Origin: Yinghuangia elevatio
GTDB taxonomy: Bacteria; Actinomycetota; Actinomycetes; Streptomycetales; Streptomycetaceae
DNA: 64,000 nt
Assembly (NCBI RefSeq): GCF_040649515.1
Contig: NZ_JBEZFP010000023.1
Span: forward strand, 1 to 64,000
Direction: 5' to 3'
Shown here: positions 10,176-18,627 of the stretch, piece by piece
Position numbering within the stretch: position 1 is the stretch's first letter
How the letters are laid out: each line of letters opens with the position of its first letter
Translations under genes and position numbers: made by a program
The notes under the pieces: model-generated
Seen by the model: the letters and a program-made list of their open reading frames with translations, nothing else
What the model was told of the DNA's origin: nothing
Database searches by the model: none

Positions 10176-10961
10176 ATGTCACAGGACAAGAGCCAGCGAG
10201 GCCCGCTGCAGCGGCGCAGGGAGATCTCCGACCACGTGCTGACCGAGGGATCCGCGTCCGCCGCGGATCTGGCCGAGATGTTCGGGGTCAGCCTGATGAC
10301 GATCTACCGCGACATCGACGAGCTCGAACGTGAAGGCGTGCTGCGCAAGTTCCGCGGCGGTGTGACCGCCCAGCCCTCGGGCGTGTTCGAGAGCAACGTC
10401 GCCTACCGCCAGAAGTCCATGCGGGCGGAGAAGGAGGCACTTGCCGCCAAGGCGGTCTCCATGGTCGAGCCGGGCATGTCCGTGATGATCGACGACTCGA
10501 CCACCACACTCGAACTGGCCCGGCTGCTGCCGCGCATCGAACCCCTGACCGTGGTCACCAACTTCCTGCAGACCATCAACCTGCTCGCCGAGGAGCGCGG
10601 CATCCGCCTGATGGCGCTCGGCGGCGACTACGACCCGCTGCACGACTCCTTCCTCGGGGTGCCGTGCGTCGAGGCGGTCGAGGCCCTGCGCGTCGACCTG
10701 TGCTTCGTGTCCACCTCGTCCGTACTCGGCGGCTTCGCCTTCCACCAGGAGCAGCACATCGTCGCCGTCAAACGGGCGATGCTCCGGGCCGCCAGCCGCA
10801 ACGTGCTGATGGTCGACCACTCCAAACTCGGCCGCACCGCACTGCACCGGCTCGCCCCGCTCACCGCGTTCGACCTCGTCCTGATCGACGACCGGACACC
10901 GCCGGACGTCCTGCGCTCGCTCGACGACAGCGGCGTCCGCTACGAGGTCGCCCCGACCTGA
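10176..10961 (+). CDS. DeoR/GlpR-family transcriptional regulator
   Basis: 261 residues. The N-terminal winged helix-turn-helix contains the DeoR signature with SASAADLAEMFGVSLMTIYR (about residues 28-47) followed by DIDELEREGVLRKFRGG. The C-terminal sensor domain (DeoRC) includes MIDDSTTTLELARLL and KLGRTALHRLAPL, the sugar-phosphate isomerase-like fold that binds phosphorylated sugars. It probably represses both its own operon and the divergent FGGY kinase operon, sensing the phosphorylated product of the kinases. The ATG at 10176 starts the conserved domain; upstream residues are arginine-rich and have no homology-like features. Confidence 0.88.
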   Translation: MSQDKSQRGPLQRRREISDHVLTEGSASAADLAEMFGVSLMTIYRDIDELEREGVLRKFRGGVTAQPSGVFESNVAYRQKSMRAEKEALAAKAVSMVEPGMSVMIDDSTTTLELARLLPRIEPLTVVTNFLQTINLLAEERGIRLMALGGDYDPLHDSFLGVPCVEAVEALRVDLCFVSTSSVLGGFAFHQEQHIVAVKRAMLRAASRNVLMVDHSKLGRTALHRLAPLTAFDLVLIDDRTPPDVLRSLDDSGVRYEVAPT

Positions 10962-10998
10962 CCGCGCCGAACGCACCGCCCCGGCCGGCCCGCCCCCC

Positions 10999-11045
10999 GA
11001 TCCGCGCCCGGTCCGCGCCCCCGGTCCGCGCCCCGGGTCCGCGCC
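10999..11045. repeat. Four GC-rich direct repeats before the dehydrogenase gene
   Basis: Four copies of a 10-13 bp unit with core RTCCGCGCC follow one another between the DeoR gene and the downstream dehydrogenase gene. Likely slippage-derived spacer sequence; no coding or hairpin role is obvious. Confidence 0.6.
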
Positions 11046-11076
11046 GTCGCCCCACCGCCAAGGAGAGAACTCGCCG

Positions 11077-12093
11077 ATGCACATCCTCGCCGCCGGCGAC
11101 CATTTCGTCGCCCCCGACCTGATCGCCCGCGAACTGACCGCAGAGATCGGCACCGGACACCGGATCGACCAGCTGTGCCTGCCCTGGCCGCTGACGCCGT
11201 TCGGACGGATAGCCGAGGTCGACGAGGCGTCCGGGGACGAAGAGACGATCCTCGGCGCCCTGCGCGGCGCGGAGGCGCTGGTGACCCAGATGGGACCGGT
11301 CACCAAGCGCATCCTCGACGAGGCGCCCGGCCTGCGCCTGGTGGTGGTCGGCCGCGGCGGACCGGTCAACGTCAACCTCGAGGCGGCCGCCGAACGCGGC
11401 GTACGCGTGTGCAACACGCCCGGCCGGAACGCGGCGGCCACCGCCGAGTACACCGTCGGGCTGCTGCTGGCCGCCATGCGCCGCATCCCCGAGACCTCGG
11501 CCGCGCTCGCCGCCGGCCGCTGGGCCGGCGAGTTCTACACGTACGACAACTGCGGCCCGGGACTGGACGGGTCGCGCGTCGGCCTGATCGGCGCCGGGGC
11601 CGTCGGCAGCCGCGTCGCCCGTGCCCTGGCCGCGCTCGGCGCGCACGTCCGCATTCACGACCCCTACGCGGACCAGGCGTTGCTGCGCGAGCTGGGCACC
11701 CCCGTCGGCGACCTCGACGAGTTGCTCGCCGGCTCGGACGTCGTCTCGCTGCACGCCCGGCTGACCCCGGAGACCCGCGGCCTGCTCGGCGCCCGCGAGC
11801 TCGCGCTGCTGCCCGAGGGCGCGGTCCTGGTGAACTGCGCGCGCGGCGCGCTCCTGGACGAGGACGCCTTGTGCGACGCGCTGGAGTCCGGCCGGCTCGG
11901 GGCGGCCGGACTGGACGTGTTCGCCGTCGAGCCGCCCCCGGCCGATTCGCGCCTGCGCTCGGCACCGCGCCTGGTCATGACGCCGCACCTGGCCGGGGCC
12001 AACACCGCGGTCGCGCACAACGCGGCGCGTCTCGCGGCCGCCGAAGTGGGCCGGTACCTGCGCGGCGAACCGCTCGCGCACGGCGTCGTCTGA
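11077..12093 (+). CDS. NAD-dependent D-2-hydroxyacid dehydrogenase
   Basis: 338 residues. The Rossmann motif VGLIGAGAVGSRVARAL (about residues 168-184), the Arg in VNCARGALLDEDAL, the Glu in LDVFAVEPPP and the His in MTPHLAGAN form the catalytic set of the D-isomer-specific 2-hydroxyacid dehydrogenase family (3-phosphoglycerate dehydrogenase type). Such enzymes interconvert a 2-keto acid and a D-2-hydroxy acid. A strong AAGGAGAG precedes the ATG. It lies between a DeoR regulator and an FGGY kinase and so probably handles a sugar-acid intermediate. The C-terminal ACT domain of serine-biosynthetic SerA is absent, which argues against a role in serine synthesis. Confidence 0.87.
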   Translation: MHILAAGDHFVAPDLIARELTAEIGTGHRIDQLCLPWPLTPFGRIAEVDEASGDEETILGALRGAEALVTQMGPVTKRILDEAPGLRLVVVGRGGPVNVNLEAAAERGVRVCNTPGRNAAATAEYTVGLLLAAMRRIPETSAALAAGRWAGEFYTYDNCGPGLDGSRVGLIGAGAVGSRVARALAALGAHVRIHDPYADQALLRELGTPVGDLDELLAGSDVVSLHARLTPETRGLLGARELALLPEGAVLVNCARGALLDEDALCDALESGRLGAAGLDVFAVEPPPADSRLRSAPRLVMTPHLAGANTAVAHNAARLAAAEVGRYLRGEPLAHGVV

Positions 12094-12132
12094 CCGCGCC
12101 GGACCCGAGCGGACCGGCATGGCGAAACAACG

Positions 12133-13590
12133 ATGGGAGACACGGTGTTCGTCGGACTCGACATGGGGACCTCGGTCGCGAAGGCGGCCGCCTTCGCGGA
12201 CGACGGCACCGCGCTGCGCGTCGAGTCGACGCCCGTCTCGCTCGGCGGCCGGGGCGGACACCTGGAACAGGACGTCGAAGAGGTCTGGCGCGCGGCCGCC
12301 GGCGTCCTCGCCGCGGTGATCGGGGACGACCGCCCGGAGTTGGTGGCGGTCACCGGTCAGGGCGACGGCCTGTGGCTCGTCGACGCCGACGGGCGCGCCG
12401 TACGCCCTGCCGTGTCGTGGCTGGACGGCCGCGCCGGCGGCCTGGTGGCGGACTGGATGGCCGACGGCGTCGCCGAACGGCTGTACCGGCGGACGGGGAA
12501 CGTGCTGTTCCCGGGTTCCGCGGGTCCTCTCCTCGCCTGGCTGGACCGCCACGAGCCCGCCGCGCTGGACGCCGCGACGACCGCCGCGTCCTGCAAGGAC
12601 GTGCTCCACCTGCGCCTGACGGGCGAGCGCGGCACCGACCTGTCCGACGCGTCCGTCCCCTTCCTCGACCCCCTCACCCGCACCTACGCCCCGGATGTGC
12701 TCGACGCACTCGGCCTCGGACACCGTGCCGGCCTGCTGCCCCCAATCGCCCGGACCCTCCCCTACGGCCAGGCGCACGGCGGCACTCCGGGCCTGCCCGT
12801 TGGGACCCCGGTCACCTCGGGGCCCTACGACCTCCCCGCGTGCGCGATCGGCGCCGGCGTGACCGAACCGGGCGACGGCCTCCTCACCGTCGGCACCACC
12901 CTGGCCTGCCAAGTGCTGGTCGAGACGGTCGCCCTCGACGCCGAACCGGTGGGGTTCCACCTCGCCACCTCCCGCCCGGACCGTCACCTGCGGGCGCTGC
13001 CCGCCATGACCGGCACGGCCGCACTCGACTGGGTCCTCACCCTGACAGGCGGCACACACGCCCAGGTCTCCGGCATGCTCGACGAGAGCCCGCGCGGGGC
13101 GCGGGGCGTCGCGGCGTTGCCCTACCTGTCCCCCTCCGGGGAGCGGTCGCCGTTCGTGGACCCCGCGGCGCGCGCCGAGTTCACCGGCCTCGACCTGCGC
13201 GCGGGCCGCGCCGACCTGGTCCGGGCCGTGTGCGAAGCCATAGCGTTCGCGGCCCGGCACTGCCTGGAGGCCGCCGGACTGACCGGCGAACTGGCCGTCT
13301 GCGGCGGAGGCTCACGAAATCGGGCCTGGCTGCGGGTGTTCGCCGACGTACTCGGGCGACCGCTACGCGTGGCCCGGGGCCCGGAGCCCGGTGCCCGCGG
13401 CGCGGTCCTCGCGGGTGTCGCGGCCCGCGCGGGGGACTTCGGCGGCGGCCTCGACGCGGCCGCCTGGACGCTCCCCGACGCGATCGTCGACCCCGACCCC
13501 GCAGGCGTCGCGCACTACGAGCAGGCTTACGCCGACTACCTGTTCCGCGTGGACAGCGCCCGCGCACGGTGGCACGGGACGCGTGCCTGA
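12133..13590 (+). CDS. FGGY-family carbohydrate kinase (second copy)
   Basis: 485 residues. VFVGLDMGTSVAKAAAF at the N-terminus, VTGQGDGLWLVD with the expected sugar-contacting region, LLTVGTTLACQV (ATP-binding hinge) and LAVCGGGSRNRAWLRVFADV near the C-terminus identify an FGGY kinase. It follows the D-2-hydroxyacid dehydrogenase gene by 39 bp and is probably co-transcribed with it. It differs clearly from the divergent FGGY kinase at 8250-9785, so the two are more likely to act on different substrates than to be a recent duplication. The 3' end of the gene, including the stop codon, lies inside a long inverted repeat. Confidence 0.86.
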   Translation: MGDTVFVGLDMGTSVAKAAAFADDGTALRVESTPVSLGGRGGHLEQDVEEVWRAAAGVLAAVIGDDRPELVAVTGQGDGLWLVDADGRAVRPAVSWLDGRAGGLVADWMADGVAERLYRRTGNVLFPGSAGPLLAWLDRHEPAALDAATTAASCKDVLHLRLTGERGTDLSDASVPFLDPLTRTYAPDVLDALGLGHRAGLLPPIARTLPYGQAHGGTPGLPVGTPVTSGPYDLPACAIGAGVTEPGDGLLTVGTTLACQVLVETVALDAEPVGFHLATSRPDRHLRALPAMTGTAALDWVLTLTGGTHAQVSGMLDESPRGARGVAALPYLSPSGERSPFVDPAARAEFTGLDLRAGRADLVRAVCEAIAFAARHCLEAAGLTGELAVCGGGSRNRAWLRVFADVLGRPLRVARGPEPGARGAVLAGVAARAGDFGGGLDAAAWTLPDAIVDPDPAGVAHYEQAYADYLFRVDSARARWHGTRA

Positions 13591-13613
13591 CCCGTGCCAC
13601 CGTGCGCGGGCGC
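13556..13613. terminator. Perfect 23-bp inverted repeat between convergent genes
   Basis: Arms 13556-13578 and 13591-13613 are perfectly complementary over 23 bp with a 12-nt loop. The left arm is the last codons of the FGGY kinase and the loop contains its TGA. The hairpin also lies 25 bp beyond the stop of the convergent GH106-like gene, so it can act as a bidirectional terminator. There is no T-tract, as is common in actinomycetes. Confidence 0.8.
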
Positions 13614-13652
13614 GCCGTCATGCGACGCCGAGTGCCGTCACGCGACGCCGAG
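13614..13652. repeat. 20-bp-period duplication including the GH106-like stop codon
   Basis: GCCGTCATGCGACGCCGAG (13614-13632) and GCCGTCACGCGACGCCGAG (13634-13652) are 18/19 identical. The second copy encodes the last residues and stop of the leftward glycosidase gene, and the first copy repeats that ending just downstream. Confidence 0.75.
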
Positions 13653-16600
13653 GACGCGTACCGGACCCATCAGTCCGGTGACCCGCTGGCCGGGGAACAC
13701 GAAGTGTGTGGGGCTGGTCGCGTCCAGGTGCGGTGCGAGTGTCCCGTACACGGTGACTTCGGCCCTGACCGGAGCGTCCCCGACGAGTCCGGTCACGTCG
13801 AAGACGTAGGGAGAGCACACCCGCACGCCGGCCGAGACACCGGCGACGGACACTTCGGCGGTGCCGCGTACGCGTCCCAGGTCGAGCAGTACGCGGCCCG
13901 TCGCGGCCACCGGCGGCAGCATGCGGCCGTACCGCACGCCGCCGCTGTATTCGGCGAGCCCGCGTTCCTCCCAGTCGCCGAGCAGGATCGGGCCCCTGCC
14001 CACCTCGCAGCGCACCGCGTCGGCCAAGGCCGCGCCGCCCCGGCGGCCCGGGCCGGTCCGCACCCGCAGCGCGGCGGTCCGCGCGCCTGCCGGTCCGTCG
14101 TCGGACAGGTCGACCTCCACCGTGCGGACGCCGTCGTCGGTTCCGCTCGTGACCGCGGTCCGCTCGCGCCCGTCGACGAACACCGCCGTGTCGCCGTGCA
14201 CGCGGGCCGTCAAGCGCAGCGCGCCGGGAGAAAGCCGCCACTCGAACCACTCCACCGCGGCGCCCCGGCCGGGGACCGCGAAGTCCACCGGCAGCACCGT
14301 CCCGTCGTCGGCGTCCGGGTCCAACCAGGCGGCACCGGGCAGCGGATGCGGTCGGCGGCGCAGGTACAGCGCCGCGGGGTCGCCGACCGCCTCACGGCGC
14401 ACCACGGCCGGCTCCCGCACGCCGCCTCGCTCCGACCACCACGCCGCGTCGCTGTGCACCGCCGTCTCGCCCAGAACCGCGTCGACCAGCACGGCAGGGT
14501 CGCCGTCGGCGGCGACCTCCACCGTGATGTCGTTGTCGCCGACCCGCAGCGCCTCCGTGACGTCGTGCCGCCGCACGCGCGGGATCGCATGGTCGGCGTA
14601 CGGGTCGAACCCGCCCTGCCTGCCGACCGGTTCCCCGTTGACGCGGAGCACGCAGGATCCGCGGGCCGCGACCTGTACGACGGCCCGCGCGGGAACCGCC
14701 GCCAGCGACACGGTCGTGCCCAGCACCGCGCCGCCGCCGGGCCCGGGAGCGAGGATCCACTCCGGCCGCCGATAGCGTTCGATGTCGCGCACCAGGGCGA
14801 CATGGGCGCGCAGTTCGCCGTCGTGCTCGGCGGTCAGGTCGAGTTCGAGGAGGCGGCGACCGGGCGTCAACTCGACCGGGCCGAAAGCGAGATGCCCTCG
14901 GTCGTCCAGTGCCACGGGCAGCCCGTCCAGCCGCACCGACTTGACCGCCGCCGCGCCGATGGCCAAGTGGCCGTCGAACGGTGCGTCGAGCAGGAGTTCG
15001 GTGCGCACGCGCACGACACTTCCGTCGGTGGCAGGTCCCAGCCGCAAGAACTCCTCCGGCACATGTCCCTTGGGTCCGAGCACGTCGCGGTGGACCGGGT
15101 CCTTGTGGATCCCGCGGGTGTCCGACCACGCGACTTCGGACCGCACCGAGCCCTCGGCGTCGACAAGCACCGCGCGTGGACCGAACGTCGCGTGCACCTC
15201 GCCCGGGGCGTCCGTGGTCGCGGGCGCGCCGCCGTCCTCCCGGTCGTCCTCCGGGTGGTCCGACCGCTCGCCCTCGGCGTCGACCGATTGTTCGACACGG
15301 TGCCGGAAGGCGCGCGTCTCGACGAAGGCCGTCCCTACCGGCGGCGGCCCGGTCGCGGGGCGGGAGAAGTCGCCCCACGTGTCGTCGAGGGTCGGGACAA
15401 GTTCCATGTCCCATGCGGCGTCGGCAGGGATCTCCACAAGCGGCGCGGACGCCGGCGTGGACACCGGCACGGCTGCGGGCAGGGGCGACGCACCCGGGTC
15501 CGTCGGCGACGCGTCCCCGGGAAAGACCACGATCGCGGCGGGGCCCGCGTCGAAGGGCACCTCGACGTCCACCGCATGCGGATCGTCGGAGGCGGGGTGG
15601 ACCGGGAGCACGCGAGGAGTTCCGCCGAAGGGGTCGAGCAGGACCGCGGGCCCCTCGACGCCGCGGACCCGCGCCCGGGCGTGGGAGGCGTACCGGGCCG
15701 GGTCGAAGTCGTACCGGGCGTCCAACCAGCCCAGCGCGGCTCCCCGTTCGTCGGGCGCGGCGACGGCCGCGTGCGTCGCCCGGGGGCTGCCCGCGGTCAG
15801 GAACAGCACGGTGGCCCCGTCGACGCGGCGCGCGAGCACCGGGACCGAGGCACGGACCACCCGCTCCCGCACCGCGAGAACGTCGTCGAGATCCGCCGAC
15901 GCGGGGACGAAGACCGCGCGGCCGTCGGCGAACAGCGCGAGCAACGCGTCCAGGGCCTCGGTCGCGTCCGGCCCGACGACCCGTCGGGGCAGCGCGCCGA
16001 CCGCGACCACGGTGCCGCCGGCCGCGGCGAACTCGACCAGTCGGCGTGCCGTGTCCTGTTCCAGGACGGTGCAGGAAGGCAGCACGATCACCGTGTACGC
16101 CTCGTCGGCCACCCGCATCCGCGCGTGCGAACCGTCGTCGTGGACGCGCGAGGCGGCCACGGAGGCGTCGTCGATGACATCGGCGTCGACGCCGAGCCGG
16201 TCGAGGACACCGGGCGCGGTGCGGAACCACGTCATGTCGCCGACGAGTTCGAGGTACGTCTCCTGCGCCCGCCGCGCGTCCGCACCGACACCGTCCAGCG
16301 CCGCACCGGCCTGAACCGTGGTCGTCGGCAGCAGGACCGCGACGTCGCACAGGTGCCGGTCCAGGCTCAGCACCGCGCACAGCCGCGTCACCGCGTCGGC
16401 GAACACCCGGTGGTGGCGCCAGTAGGGCTGACGCCAGTCGGTGCCCGGCGGAGCCCACTCCCACCAGCCGCCCTTGGTCGTGTAGTAGACCGCGTGCGGG
16501 TTGTACAAGGTCGCACCGGCGCGCAGCCATGGCAGCAGCCAGTCGAACGTCTCCTCCAACGTGCCGCCCCACCCGGTGGAGTGGAAGGCCTCGATCCAGG

Positions 16601-17714
16601 TGCGCGGCCTGCCGTAGAGGTGGGCCAGCGAGGAGTGGATGCGGGCGTCGCCGTGGTGGTCGGATCCGGGTGCGGAGAACCAGCGGTGGGTGCGCGCGTA
16701 GTCCGCGTACAGTTCCACGCCGCCGACCGGGTGCCCGGCCCGCGCGGGATCCTGTTGGTCGCAGCCGACGAGCAGGCCGTGCTTCTCGTGCCATTCGGCG
16801 AGTGGGCGGAAGAAGGCGCTCTCGGCCAGTTCGGCCCGTGTGCGGTGGTAGTCGCGCCGGACCTGTTCGGCGTCCGGTCGGCTGCTGTCGTGGTAGAGCG
16901 CGTCCAGGCGGGCGGTGAGGTCGTAGCCGCGCAGCGAGCGGAACGCCTCGGCGAAGCCGTCCGACCACGTGGGCAGTGCCGGCAACTCGTCCTGGAACGA
17001 GCCGACGACGACCGACCCGAGACGGTCGCCGAGGCGCCGTTCGAACGCGCCGTGCACCTGGTCCAGGAGCGTCGCGCACGCCTCGGTGCCGAGGTAGTCG
17101 AAGCCGAGGGGCGTGTGGTGGTGCAGCGTCAGCCGCCACCGCCCGGGACCGGGTGCCCGGACCACCTGGCCGTCCGGGACGAGGGCGACCGGCGGTCCGG
17201 TGGGGCGGTCGTCGCCGTCCACCGGTTCGGCCTGTGCGGCGATCGGCCGCCCCGGCTCGGGGCACCGCAGTTCGCCCGGCACGTCGGCGCCGTCGACGAC
17301 CGCCCGCAGGCGTTCGAGCCGTCGCCCGCCGTACCGGGGGTTCTCGTCCACCAGGCGGGCCTGCAGATCCGCGCCCGAGAAGCCGAGTTGGTCGTAGAAC
17401 CACAGGCCGATCCCGAGCTCGCGGGCGTCGTCGCACACTCCTTGCAGCAGAAGCCACCAGGCTTCGGACAGGAACGGCGGGTCGTCGGCGTCGGCGCCGA
17501 ACAGCGGGCCCGACGGCGCGAGGTTGAGCAGGACCAGGTTGAACACGCCGCCTTCGGCGAAGCGTTCCAACTGGTCCCGGAGCCGGGCGGGGTCGAGCGC
17601 CTCCCCGCTCCACCACCAGATGGCGGTGGGCGAGAAGGCGCGCGGCGGGTCGGCCAGGATCGCGGCGATCCGGCCGGGCAGCGGACCCGGGTCGCCGACG
17701 GGTGCGTGCGTCAT
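13638..17714 (-). CDS. Giant glycoside hydrolase, GH106-like (putative alpha-L-rhamnosidase)
   Basis: 1358 residues. The N-terminus PTAIWWWSGEALDPARLRDQ followed by LERFAEGGVFNLVLLNLAP matches the start of the barrel in GH106 enzymes and relatives. GSFQDELPALPTWSDGFAEA and GRPRTWIEAFHSTGWGG are candidate active-site loops carrying acidic residues. The last 400 residues contain beta-sandwich (carbohydrate-binding-like) segments. No signal peptide is seen, so it may act on imported oligosaccharides. The gene follows the CUT1 permease by 28 bp, closing the rhamnoside uptake operon, which supports a rhamnosidase role. The family call rests on the N-terminal motif and context; a related unclassified glycosidase is possible. 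Confidence 0.7.
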   Translation of the reverse strand: MTHAPVGDPGPLPGRIAAILADPPRAFSPTAIWWWSGEALDPARLRDQLERFAEGGVFNLVLLNLAPSGPLFGADADDPPFLSEAWWLLLQGVCDDARELGIGLWFYDQLGFSGADLQARLVDENPRYGGRRLERLRAVVDGADVPGELRCPEPGRPIAAQAEPVDGDDRPTGPPVALVPDGQVVRAPGPGRWRLTLHHHTPLGFDYLGTEACATLLDQVHGAFERRLGDRLGSVVVGSFQDELPALPTWSDGFAEAFRSLRGYDLTARLDALYHDSSRPDAEQVRRDYHRTRAELAESAFFRPLAEWHEKHGLLVGCDQQDPARAGHPVGGVELYADYARTHRWFSAPGSDHHGDARIHSSLAHLYGRPRTWIEAFHSTGWGGTLEETFDWLLPWLRAGATLYNPHAVYYTTKGGWWEWAPPGTDWRQPYWRHHRVFADAVTRLCAVLSLDRHLCDVAVLLPTTTVQAGAALDGVGADARRAQETYLELVGDMTWFRTAPGVLDRLGVDADVIDDASVAASRVHDDGSHARMRVADEAYTVIVLPSCTVLEQDTARRLVEFAAAGGTVVAVGALPRRVVGPDATEALDALLALFADGRAVFVPASADLDDVLAVRERVVRASVPVLARRVDGATVLFLTAGSPRATHAAVAAPDERGAALGWLDARYDFDPARYASHARARVRGVEGPAVLLDPFGGTPRVLPVHPASDDPHAVDVEVPFDAGPAAIVVFPGDASPTDPGASPLPAAVPVSTPASAPLVEIPADAAWDMELVPTLDDTWGDFSRPATGPPPVGTAFVETRAFRHRVEQSVDAEGERSDHPEDDREDGGAPATTDAPGEVHATFGPRAVLVDAEGSVRSEVAWSDTRGIHKDPVHRDVLGPKGHVPEEFLRLGPATDGSVVRVRTELLLDAPFDGHLAIGAAAVKSVRLDGLPVALDDRGHLAFGPVELTPGRRLLELDLTAEHDGELRAHVALVRDIERYRRPEWILAPGPGGGAVLGTTVSLAAVPARAVVQVAARGSCVLRVNGEPVGRQGGFDPYADHAIPRVRRHDVTEALRVGDNDITVEVAADGDPAVLVDAVLGETAVHSDAAWWSERGGVREPAVVRREAVGDPAALYLRRRPHPLPGAAWLDPDADDGTVLPVDFAVPGRGAAVEWFEWRLSPGALRLTARVHGDTAVFVDGRERTAVTSGTDDGVRTVEVDLSDDGPAGARTAALRVRTGPGRRGGAALADAVRCEVGRGPILLGDWEERGLAEYSGGVRYGRMLPPVAATGRVLLDLGRVRGTAEVSVAGVSAGVRVCSPYVFDVTGLVGDAPVRAEVTVYGTLAPHLDATSPTHFVFPGQRVTGLMGPVRVLGVA

Positions 17715-17742
17715 GGGGTTGCCTGTCTGGATCGGTCGCCGG

Positions 17743-18627
17743 TCAGCCCTTGAGGCCGCCGGCGAATCCCTTGATCACGTAGCGCTGCAGGACGAGGAAG
17801 ACCACGAGGATCGGCAGTGCGGCCAGGACGAGGCCGGCGAAGACCAGCCCGTAGTCCGAGACGTACTGCCCCACGAAGGAGAACACCCCCACCGGCACGG
17901 TCTCCTTGCCCGAGCCGCTCAGGTAGAGCAGGGGTGTGAAGAAGTCGTTCCAGATGAAGACCGCGTTCAGGATGACCACCGTCCCGGTGATCGGGCGCAG
18001 CAGCGGGAACACGATCCGGGTGAACGCCTGCCGGTGGTTGCAGCCGTCGATCAGCGCCGCCTGCGCGTAGTCCTGCGGCAGCGCGCGGATGAATCCGGTG
18101 TAGAGGAACACGGTGAAAGGCAGCTGGATGCCGGTGTAGAACAGCACCATGCCCTGGTAGGTGCCGAGCCAGCCGAGGCTGTCGACCAGCTTGTACAGCG
18201 GGATCATGCCGAGTTGGAACGGCAGCACGATTCCCAGCAGGAACAGGATGTACAGGCCGTAGCCGAGTCCCTTGGCGCAGCGGGCGAGGTAGTACGCCCC
18301 CGTGGAGCCGATGACGATGAGCAGCAGCAGGCTGACCACGGTGATGAGGGTGCTGTTGAGCAGCGCGGAGCCGAGCGACGCGGACGTCCAGGCGTCGCCG
18401 AAGTTGCCCAGGGTGGGCGGCTCGGGCACGGACAGCGGGGAGTTGGCGATCTGCTCGGGGTCCTTCATCGCCAGCGTGACCAGCGCGTAGACCGGAAACA
18501 GGAAGGCCACCGCGACCGCGACCATGACGAGTTCGAGCCCGTAGCGGCCGAACTCGGCGCGCAGCCTTCGGCGGTGCGGCTTCACCGGGCTCGCGGGGGC
18601 GGTGTCGACGACGGCACCGGTGCTCAT
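17743..18627 (-). CDS. Carbohydrate ABC transporter permease (MalG type)
   Basis: 294 residues with six hydrophobic segments after a basic N-terminus. The cytoplasmic EAA loop QDYAQAALIDGCNHRQAFTR (about residues 190-210) contacts the ATPase. It is the second permease of a CUT1-type importer. Its ATG overlaps the stop of the preceding permease gene as ATGA, and GGAGG lies upstream. No ATPase gene is present in this operon; CUT1 systems of actinomycetes commonly share a distant MsiK-type ATPase. Substrate is inferred from the flanking GH78 and GH106-like enzymes to be a rhamnose-containing oligosaccharide. Confidence 0.9.
   Translation of the reverse strand: MSTGAVVDTAPASPVKPHRRRLRAEFGRYGLELVMVAVAVAFLFPVYALVTLAMKDPEQIANSPLSVPEPPTLGNFGDAWTSASLGSALLNSTLITVVSLLLLIVIGSTGAYYLARCAKGLGYGLYILFLLGIVLPFQLGMIPLYKLVDSLGWLGTYQGMVLFYTGIQLPFTVFLYTGFIRALPQDYAQAALIDGCNHRQAFTRIVFPLLRPITGTVVILNAVFIWNDFFTPLLYLSGSGKETVPVGVFSFVGQYVSDYGLVFAGLVLAALPILVVFLVLQRYVIKGFAGGLKG

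Noticed and set aside
11175..17753. A 2192-residue open frame on the + strand
   Set aside because: It runs through the opposite or alternate frames of the dehydrogenase, FGGY kinase and GH106-like genes and is Arg/Pro-rich, typical of GC-driven shadow frames.
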